The notes under the pieces: model-generated
What the model saw: only the letters and a program-made list of their open reading frames with translations
What the model was told of the DNA's origin: nothing
Databases searched by the model: none
NCBI GenBank assembly: GCA_001769035.1
Contig: MENF01000014.1
Coordinates: 1-39,437, forward strand
DNA: 39,437 nt
Direction: 5' to 3'
Origin: Bacteroidetes bacterium GWA2_32_17
GTDB taxonomy: Bacteria; Bacteroidota; Bacteroidia; Bacteroidales; GWA2-32-17
Position numbers and translations under genes: made by a program
Part shown: positions 33,321 through 39,437 of the stretch, piece after piece
How the letters are laid out: every line of letters begins with the position of its first letter
Position numbering within the stretch: the first letter of the stretch is position 1

Positions 33321-33905
33321 TTACCAAGGAAATCGGTCAATCATCAAAGTTGACGAAACACCTAAACCAGCACCCGAAAATATTAAAACCCAATCGCGAC
33401 GGGCTGCTTTAAACCACGATGTGAGTATATAACTAACTATTAGAATTATACTTACAATTATAATCTGCCCTATTTCAATACCAACATTAAACGAAAAAAG
33501 TGGCATTATAATACTACTTTCCTTGCCTAATAATGTTTGTAAATAATTAGAAAATCCTAACCCGTGTATTAATCCAAAAAATAATGCAGTTATATATTTG
33601 ACCCAATGCGTTTTAATATTAATCCCATCGGACTTTAAAAATAAATTCCAGAAAGCAGTGATAAATATTGTTACAGGTATTAAAAATTCTATTACAGGGA
33701 GCGGAAAAACTATAATTTTCATTGTTGCCAAAACAAGCGATGTTGTGTGACCAATAGTAAATGCAGTGATTAAAACTAAAATTTGTTTCCATTGTTTAAA
33801 TAGATAAACCGCACACAAACAGGTAATAAATAAAATATGGTCGTAACTTCTAAAATCGGCAATGTGATTAATACCAAGATGTAAATACAATTGAAAAATG
33901 TTCAT
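33321..33905 (-). CDS. HupE/UreJ-like membrane protein
   Basis: A 194-aa protein with about six membrane helices. Key stretches are GINHIADFRSYDHILFI near the N-terminus, TIGHTTSLVLA and FFGLIHGLGFSN, with several histidines in or next to helices, the pattern of the HupE/UreJ family of putative nickel or metal permeases. In Bacteroidota such proteins commonly stand beside a DUF6702-type gene, as here. The start is taken as the ATG at 33905: a longer frame to 34070 would run into the divergent gene and adds a non-conserved hydrophobic stretch. The C-terminus (FSGAGLGVSSTLMIDRFPW) is intact. Transported substrate not known. Confidence 0.8.
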   Translation of the reverse strand: MNIFQLYLHLGINHIADFRSYDHILFITCLCAVYLFKQWKQILVLITAFTIGHTTSLVLATMKIIVFPLPVIEFLIPVTIFITAFWNLFLKSDGINIKTHWVKYITALFFGLIHGLGFSNYLQTLLGKESSIIMPLFSFNVGIEIGQIIIVSIILIVSYILTSWFKAARRDWVLIFSGAGLGVSSTLMIDRFPW

Positions 33906-33963
33906 AGAAATAATATTTTTGTAAAAATATAATTTTGTTGTAACTTTATAGATTATTTTTTTT

Positions 33964-34470
33964 ATGAAATTTATAATTATAAATATTACTTTAATTGTAT
34001 TTTTTATAATTAACAGTTCCATGCATCCTGTGCATGTAACTGTAACAAATATAGATTTTAATTCAAGCAATAAAACTTTCGATATTTCGATGAAATTATT
34101 TTTAGACGATTTTCAAAATGTAATTTTAAAGAATTACCAAGTTGAATTAAACCTCGGAAAACCAAATGAATTAAAAAATGCCGATAATTATATTTTAAAT
34201 TATATTAAAGATAATATTAAAATAACCATTAACAATAATAAACCATCACAAAAAAAACTTAATTTTGAACGCAAAGAAATAAACGAAGGAGCTTTATGGT
34301 TATATTTTACATATCAACTTTCTAATAAAATTGAAACAATACAAGTAGAAAATAATTTGTTAAATGATTATTATCCCGATATGACAAATTTAGTAATTAT
34401 GAAATACAACCAAATAGAAAATGGCTATACATTAGATAAACACACAACTTCGTTTAAAATCCCATCGTAA
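33964..34470 (+). CDS. DUF6702-like exported protein
   Basis: A 168-aa exported protein. After a signal peptide (about 1-20) comes SMHPVHVTVTNIDFNSSNKTFDISMKLFLDDFQNVI, which fits the DUF6702 family pattern of a mature end starting with HPxHVSVTNI and then a KLFxDDFE block. The remainder is a beta-rich domain of unknown role, ending FKIPS. It is divergent from the HupE/UreJ-like gene (58 bases between starts) and is followed 1 base later by the large surface protein. Functions of this family are not established; co-occurrence with HupE/UreJ suggests a link to metal handling. Confidence 0.75.
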   Translation: MKFIIINITLIVFFIINSSMHPVHVTVTNIDFNSSNKTFDISMKLFLDDFQNVILKNYQVELNLGKPNELKNADNYILNYIKDNIKITINNNKPSQKKLNFERKEINEGALWLYFTYQLSNKIETIQVENNLLNDYYPDMTNLVIMKYNQIENGYTLDKHTTSFKIPS

Positions 34471-34471
34471 T

Positions 34472-37081
34472 ATGAAAAATATTTTTTTTATATTAATTTG
34501 CTTCTTTGTTTCTTTACTATCTTATGCCACTCATAACCGAGCAGGTGAAATCAGATACCGGCATATTTCGGGATATACTTATGAAATAACATTGGTTACA
34601 TACACTTTCTCGCCATCGCTTGCCGACCGTCCCGAACTCGAAATTCAATGGGGCGACAATACATCATCAATTGTTCCTCGTTATTCAAAAATTCTTTTAA
34701 GCGATTTTTACAATAAAAACACATACATAGGATTACATACTTATCCAGGATCAGGAATATATATTATAGTAATGTCCGACCAAAACAGAAACGACGGCGT
34801 TATAAATATACCGAACTCTGTAAGTGTCCTTTTTACGATAAAAACAACTTTAAATATTAGTGCAACTGTTGGAAGTAATTCAACACCTATATTAACTTAT
34901 CCACCTATAGACAAGGCAAAATTATACAATGTTTTTATTCATAATCCAGGGGCTTATGACCCCGACCATGATTCGCTTTCATATAAACTCACAATGTGTT
35001 TGGGCGATAATGCATTGCCTATTCCTGGCTATACTTTCCCTTATGCTGATAATTCACTTACCGTTAATCCTATTACTGGCGATTTAATTTGGGACACACC
35101 ACGACAAATTGGAATATATAATGTAGCAATGTTTATTGAGGAATGGCGTTTTTATAAACCAACTAAACATTATATAAAAATTGGCGAAATAGAAAGAGAT
35201 ATACAAATTGAAGTTGTAAATTCATCAAACATAGCACCGTTAATTTCACCATTACCCGATTTATGCGTTGAAGCGGGAACACATATTAATTTTCCTGTAT
35301 TTGCATCCGACCCAAACAGCGACAGAATAATGCTTACTGCTTATGGCGGACCATTTATAGTACCTAATAGCCCTGCAATATTCGATACAGTTTATGGAAT
35401 AGGTAATGTAACCGGTAACTTTGTGTGGAATACTAATTGCAGTCATGTTGCAAAGTTTCCTTATCTTGTAGTTTTTAGGGCTAAAGACAATAATTACGAC
35501 GTAGTTTTAACAGGACAAGAGCATGTAAATATTAAAATTGTAAGTCCGCCACCTACTAATTTAACATTAAGCCCTACAACAAATTCCGTTACTTTGGATT
35601 GGAATGCTTGTATTTGCAGTCAGGCAAAACATTACGATATTTACCGAAGATGTGGACCTTCGGGATGGAACCCCGATAGCTGCGAAACAGGAGTTCCTTC
35701 ATATACGGGCTTTGTAAAAATAGGAACAGTAACTGGCATTGACTCCACACATTTTCTCGACAATAATGCCGGAATAGGACTTCCAATTGGTTATGAATAT
35801 TGTTACCGCATTGATGCTGTTTTTAATGACGGAGCCGAAAGTTATGCCTCAAACGAAGATTGTACCGAATTAGTTAAAGGAATACCTGTAATTACCCATG
35901 CAAGTGTTATCAAAACTGATATAACAACAGGTAAAATGTATGTCGAATGGTCTAAACCCACAGAATTTGATACAATTGCAGCACCAGGTCCATATAAATA
36001 TTTGATATATCACTCACCCGATTATTGGGGGCAATCGTTACAACTTATTGATTCACTTAACGATATTAATGATACGATTTTCAACGATTCATTATTTAAT
36101 ACAATTGAAAACCCATATTCATATAAAGTTGAATTTTACAACGATTCAATAGGAAAACGTTTTTTAATTGGCACACCAAACATTGCCTCATCACCATTTT
36201 TAGAGCCAATTCCAGATGATAATCGAATAATTTTAAATATCAATAAAAATGTACCTTGGCAAAATTACCGATATGATATTTTTAAATTAAACAAAACAAC
36301 ATTGATTTACGATTCTATTGGAACAACAACTGCCACACAATATATTGATTCGGGTCTTATAAACGGAAATACATATTGTTATAAGGTTAAGACTATTGGT
36401 AAATATTCAATTGGAAATTTTGTTAATCCTTTAATTAATTTGTCGCAGGAAATTTGCGCAGTACCAACCGATACAACCCCCCCATGTTCACCTAATTTAT
36501 CAATTAGTTCGAAATGTGATTTATACGCTAACCATTTAAATTGGGCAAATCCAAATCATTCGTGTGCCGATGATGTTATGGGTTATAATATTTATTATTC
36601 ATCAACATTAAATGGCGAAATGCAATTAATAGGAACAATAAATAATCCAAACGACACTACTTTCGACCATTTTCCCGAATACTCATTGGCAGGATGTTAT
36701 TACATTACAGCAATAGACTCGTTTTTAAATGAAAGTCGCAATAAAGCCCGGATTTGTGTTGATGAATGTACTTATTACGAACTTCCCAATGTGTTTACTC
36801 CCGACGATAATGGTCAAAATGATTTATACATACCAGGTCCGTATCGCTTTGTCGAAAAAGTTGACATGCAGATATTTAACCGTTGGGGAAAACTTGTTTT
36901 TAAAACAGACAACCCGGATATTAAATGGGACGGGAAAGATATTGACTCGAAAAAACTTGTAACCCCAGGTGTTTACTACTATATTTGTGATGTTTACGAA
37001 AGAAGATTGACTGGTATAGAACCCAGAAATTTAACAGGATTTATTCAAGTTTCATTTTTAAAAAAATCGGGTAACGAATAA
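34472..37081 (+). CDS. Large secreted protein with T9SS type B (gliding-motility-type) C-terminal domain
   Basis: An 869-aa surface or secreted protein: signal peptide (about 1-20, SLLSYA), an N-terminal domain opening THNRAGEIRYRHISGYTYEITLVTYT that recurs at the start of many large Bacteroidota surface proteins, a cadherin/Ig-like segment (about 255-360, ISPLPDLCVEAGTHINFPVFASDPNSD), fibronectin type III-like segments (about 365-780, e.g. PTNLTLSPTTNSVTLDW and YKYLIYHSP), and a C-terminal sorting domain with PNVFTPDDNGQNDLY, QIFNRWGKLVF and WDGKD, diagnostic of type B/gliding-motility-associated domains. It is exported by the type IX system, probably as an adhesin or structural protein. It is tightly packed between the DUF6702-like and TPR genes. 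Confidence 0.88.
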   Translation: MKNIFFILICFFVSLLSYATHNRAGEIRYRHISGYTYEITLVTYTFSPSLADRPELEIQWGDNTSSIVPRYSKILLSDFYNKNTYIGLHTYPGSGIYIIVMSDQNRNDGVINIPNSVSVLFTIKTTLNISATVGSNSTPILTYPPIDKAKLYNVFIHNPGAYDPDHDSLSYKLTMCLGDNALPIPGYTFPYADNSLTVNPITGDLIWDTPRQIGIYNVAMFIEEWRFYKPTKHYIKIGEIERDIQIEVVNSSNIAPLISPLPDLCVEAGTHINFPVFASDPNSDRIMLTAYGGPFIVPNSPAIFDTVYGIGNVTGNFVWNTNCSHVAKFPYLVVFRAKDNNYDVVLTGQEHVNIKIVSPPPTNLTLSPTTNSVTLDWNACICSQAKHYDIYRRCGPSGWNPDSCETGVPSYTGFVKIGTVTGIDSTHFLDNNAGIGLPIGYEYCYRIDAVFNDGAESYASNEDCTELVKGIPVITHASVIKTDITTGKMYVEWSKPTEFDTIAAPGPYKYLIYHSPDYWGQSLQLIDSLNDINDTIFNDSLFNTIENPYSYKVEFYNDSIGKRFLIGTPNIASSPFLEPIPDDNRIILNINKNVPWQNYRYDIFKLNKTTLIYDSIGTTTATQYIDSGLINGNTYCYKVKTIGKYSIGNFVNPLINLSQEICAVPTDTTPPCSPNLSISSKCDLYANHLNWANPNHSCADDVMGYNIYYSSTLNGEMQLIGTINNPNDTTFDHFPEYSLAGCYYITAIDSFLNESRNKARICVDECTYYELPNVFTPDDNGQNDLYIPGPYRFVEKVDMQIFNRWGKLVFKTDNPDIKWDGKDIDSKKLVTPGVYYYICDVYERRLTGIEPRNLTGFIQVSFLKKSGNE

Positions 37082-38289
37082 TGAGATGTTTTTTAATATT
37101 TTGTTTAACTTTAATAAGCACAATTACTTTTCCTCAATCCGATTTAGAATATTTTATTAAATCGAAAGTTGAAGAAAGTTATAATAAATCCGACACATCA
37201 ATTTATCTTGTATCAAAGGCAATCTCAATAAAACCGGAATTTATATACTATTCATACAGAGCCAGTTTATATTTTAAAAAAAATGATTATAACAAAGCAG
37301 TAGAAGATTTTTTACAAGCATCACAAAGCGGAGATAATATTAATAATTACAACATCGCTAAATGTTATTCGATTTTACAAAATTGGGAACAAACTAACAT
37401 TTGGCTTCGTAAATACTTATCGGGCAACAATAAACTACCTTCAAATATTATAAAAACAGATTCTTGCTTTGAAACTTTTAAAAACAATAAACTTTGGACA
37501 GAAGTATGGAAAAATAATTGGTATTCCAACTTAGAAAATTACATCGCTGATATTTACTATTTGTACTCAAAAGGAACTGATGCCGAAATTTTTGATGTAA
37601 TTGACAGTGCTTTAAAATACTATCCTCAAAATGATGAACTTTGGTTATGGCGTGCAAAGGCATTCGAATTTGGAAACAATCCAAAAGAAGTATTGTTGAG
37701 TTTTGATAATGCTCTTAAATTTAAACCAAACAGAGCTGATATATTATGTATGCGAGCTAAATTATTAAACAAAAATGGCAAATATAAAAAAGCTATAACA
37801 GACTACACTAATGCTTTAAATATTGAGCCATATAATATTCAACTATTAAAAGAAAGAGGTTTAGCAAAAACAGAAATTAACGATTTTAAAGATGCTTTAG
37901 AAGATTTAACAAAATATCAATCTTATTATTATAAAGACGCAAATGCACTTTATTACGCAGGCAAAGCAGCATATCTAAATAAAAGTTTGCAGCAAGCAAT
38001 TGATATTTTTTCTAATGCCTTAAAAATTGACAATTCCTTAGCAAATTGTTATTTCGAACGTGGACGTTGTTATTTAGAAGAAAATAAATTAGATACTGCA
38101 TTCAACGATTTTTGTATGGCAATAGACTTAAACCCTAATGATGGCGAATACTTTTATTACCGTGGATTAAATTATTTTGAACTTAAAAATAATATTGGAG
38201 CATGTAGCGATTGGGAAAAAGCAAAAAATTTAAATTTTATTCAGGCAGAGCAATATATGCTTAGAGTATGCAGTAAAATGAGAAAATAA
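37081..38289 (+). CDS. Exported TPR-repeat protein
   Basis: A 402-aa protein with a signal peptide (about 1-19) and about eight tetratricopeptide units, for example NDYNKAVEDFLQASQSG, GKYKKAITDYTNALNIEPYN, KSLQQAIDIFSNALKIDNSL and KLDTAFNDFCMAIDLNPNDG. TPR arrays bind partner proteins; here the protein would act in the periplasm or at the outer membrane. Its ATG shares one base with the stop of the type B surface protein, so the two are translationally coupled and the TPR protein may help that protein's export or assembly. No catalytic domain is seen. Confidence 0.85.
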   Translation: MRCFLIFCLTLISTITFPQSDLEYFIKSKVEESYNKSDTSIYLVSKAISIKPEFIYYSYRASLYFKKNDYNKAVEDFLQASQSGDNINNYNIAKCYSILQNWEQTNIWLRKYLSGNNKLPSNIIKTDSCFETFKNNKLWTEVWKNNWYSNLENYIADIYYLYSKGTDAEIFDVIDSALKYYPQNDELWLWRAKAFEFGNNPKEVLLSFDNALKFKPNRADILCMRAKLLNKNGKYKKAITDYTNALNIEPYNIQLLKERGLAKTEINDFKDALEDLTKYQSYYYKDANALYYAGKAAYLNKSLQQAIDIFSNALKIDNSLANCYFERGRCYLEENKLDTAFNDFCMAIDLNPNDGEYFYYRGLNYFELKNNIGACSDWEKAKNLNFIQAEQYMLRVCSKMRK

Positions 38290-38342
38290 CATTTTACAAT
38301 TAATATCATGAATACTATTGAATATTTATTTGAAAAAATAAT

Positions 38343-39083
38343 ATGATAAAATATTTATCAATCCTATTTGTTTTTGCAAATTGTTCTTTTATTTTATTTG
38401 CTCAAAAACCAATAAATATTAATTTTAATGTACCCGAAAACATACCTGCAGGAACAGAAATTAATGCCAGCATTGTTATTAATAAACAGGATATAAGTGG
38501 ATTTGCAAAATTAGAGTTATATTTACCTGTAGGTTTCGTTAGTAAAGTAATTGCATCGGCAGGAGCAACAATAATTTATAAAGGACAATTACTTAAATTC
38601 ATTTGGATTGAATTACCTGTTGAACAACGGATTTCGATAAATATTTCTTTTACAGTAGATTACAGACTTTCGGGATATAAAGAAATTTACGGCAATTTTT
38701 ATTATATTGAGCAAAAAAAGAGAATAAAGTTTCCTGTTGGAGTTATACCATTTAATGTAATAAACTCAAATATTAAAAAGAACGAAAATAATTTATACAA
38801 CAGTAATATTGATAAAATAATTTTACCAAATAAAAACATTCAACAAAACATTGTTTACAGAGTACAAATAGCTGCAAATAAAAAGAAAATAAGTAAAAAA
38901 ATTATTGAAGAAATTTATAGCGATAATTCTACAATATACGAAGAATTAATTAATGGTTTATATAAATATACTATTGGAAATTTTACTACAAAATCAGATG
39001 CCGAAGCTTTTCGGGTTAACTGTGGAGTAAACGGAGCATATACTGTTACTTATGAAAACGGTAACAGAGTAATTTACAAATAA
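38343..39083 (+). CDS. Exported protein with C-terminal SPOR-like domain
   Basis: A 246-aa protein: signal peptide ending near LFAQ (about 20), a beta-rich domain (20-140; INFNVPENIPAGTEINASIVI, then a WIELP segment) and a C-terminal SPOR-like domain at about 170-246 (VYRVQIAANKKK, then LYKYTIGNFTTKSDAEAFR, ending NGNRVIYK). SPOR domains bind denuded peptidoglycan glycan strands. It follows the TPR gene by 53 bases in the same direction, closing a probable four-gene operon that starts at the DUF6702-like gene. The N-terminal domain is not assigned to a family. Confidence 0.78.
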   Translation: MIKYLSILFVFANCSFILFAQKPININFNVPENIPAGTEINASIVINKQDISGFAKLELYLPVGFVSKVIASAGATIIYKGQLLKFIWIELPVEQRISINISFTVDYRLSGYKEIYGNFYYIEQKKRIKFPVGVIPFNVINSNIKKNENNLYNSNIDKIILPNKNIQQNIVYRVQIAANKKKISKKIIEEIYSDNSTIYEELINGLYKYTIGNFTTKSDAEAFRVNCGVNGAYTVTYENGNRVIYK

Positions 39084-39111
39084 CAATTATTATTATACTT
39101 TGAACGGGTTT

Positions 39112-39260
39112 CACCACGTTGGATAATATGTTGGATAACGAAATATAAACTTATAAAATATATCCCACGTGGTAAATTATTACATTTGAGTTTAAGGTAT
39201 AGGGTATAAGGGAATAAGAAATGACGACTAATTGCTTGTACCATATACCTTTATACCTTA
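39112..39260. repeat. Two imperfect hairpins after the SPOR gene
   Basis: ACCACGTTGGATA (about 39113-39125) pairs with TATCCCACGTGGT (39161-39173). TAAGGTATAGGGTATAAGG (about 39193-39211) pairs imperfectly with CCATATACCTTTATACCTTA (39241-39260). Either could end the operon; neither has a T-run. Confidence 0.5.
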
Positions 39261-39332
39261 TCTTCATAAGTTCAGAATTATAAATATGACATAAATTTAC
39301 AAGTTCTTTCGATTTTACAGACAGAATCTAAT

Positions 39333-39437
39333 TAGTGTCTGTCTATAAAGTCTTGTCTGATTCATAATGTTCGAGTTCAAGGCATTCGAAATTTTTAAAT
39401 ATCAGGAGTTTACTGTAGTAAATGACTGATTTTAAAA
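39333..39437. repeat. Left arm and centre of a long palindromic (MITE/REP-like) element, cut by the window edge
   Basis: The centre is TTTACT-GT-AGTAAA at 39410-39423. Bases after it (TGACTGATTTTAAAA) mirror those before it (TTTAAATATCAGGAG) with few mismatches. The left arm appears to start near GTGTCTGTCTATAAAGTC (39333). The second arm should continue past the window. Confidence 0.5.

Larger units (their letters stand above)
39084..39437. other. Gene-free right edge, full of inverted repeats
   Basis: 354 bases without a gene. Two imperfect hairpins (39112-39175 and 39192-39260) are followed by the first half of a probable long palindrome (39333-39437). An ATG at 39422 opens a frame to the window end but lies in the palindrome's second arm. 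Confidence 0.6.

Noticed and set aside
33906-34070. Longer start for the HupE/UreJ-like protein
   Set aside because: It would overlap the divergent DUF6702-like gene by about 100 bases and add a hydrophobic tail absent from the family; the ATG at 33905 gives the conserved N-terminus.
39422-39437. Start of a new gene at the window edge (ATG with AGGAG upstream)
   Set aside because: The apparent Shine-Dalgarno and ATG are part of the palindrome centre and are better explained by the dyad.

Overview
The window is AT-rich and comes from a member of the Bacteroidota, probably an anaerobic or facultative Bacteroidales/Flavobacteriia-like lineage. The evidence is C-terminal type IX secretion sorting domains (a type A tail at the left edge, a type B domain near 37 kb), an OmpA/TPR/beta-propeller protein of PorE architecture, TAnnTTTG-type promoter candidates, and many short palindromic intergenic repeats. 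No rRNA, tRNA, CRISPR array or transposase gene was seen.

Layout. (1) 1-7063, plus strand: tail of a secreted protein, then a RiPP maturation and export operon: a LanB-type dehydratase split into a glutamylation protein (746 aa) and an elimination-domain protein (300 aa), a C39-peptidase ABC exporter and a HlyD-family adaptor. No LanC cyclase and no convincing precursor peptide are visible. (2) 7175-13285, minus strand: a protein that looks assembled from RNA-polymerase-related DNA-binding modules, a PorE-like OmpA protein, QueE, and a DUF2339-like membrane protein. (3) 13383-21165, minus strand: two paralogous electron-transfer modules, each a tetraheme cytochrome c, a Tat-exported four-cluster ferredoxin and an NrfD-type membrane subunit. 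The second also holds a 71-aa Tat mini-protein copying the start of its ferredoxin, and lies downstream of a seven-heme NapC/NrfH-like cytochrome. Neither module has a catalytic subunit. (4) 21755-30584, plus strand: a Crp/Fnr regulator, then a formate dehydrogenase group: Cys-type periplasmic catalytic subunit, iron-sulfur subunit, FdhE, an outer-membrane porin-like protein, and a MobB-like/MobA fusion for the bis-MGD cofactor. (5) 30889-33273: a protein with 16 CxxCH haem c sites fused to a five-helix cytochrome b domain. (6) 33321-39083: HupE/UreJ-like and DUF6702-like genes back to back, then a type B sorted surface protein, a TPR protein and a SPOR-domain protein. The right edge appears to cut through a long palindromic repeat.

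How the parts may work together (inference): formate is oxidised in the periplasm by FdhAB. No small FdnI-type cytochrome b subunit is encoded next to FdhAB, so electrons could pass through the 16-haem/cytochrome b fusion, the seven-haem cytochrome and the two haem/FeS/NrfD modules to or from menaquinone. The Crp/Fnr protein is a natural candidate for oxygen or redox control. The formate dehydrogenase genes stand out from their surroundings by strong Shine-Dalgarno sequences and visibly higher GC, consistent with acquisition as a block. The main candidates for something undescribed are this haem network, the Tat mini-protein, and the polymerase-module protein beside the split-LanB RiPP operon.
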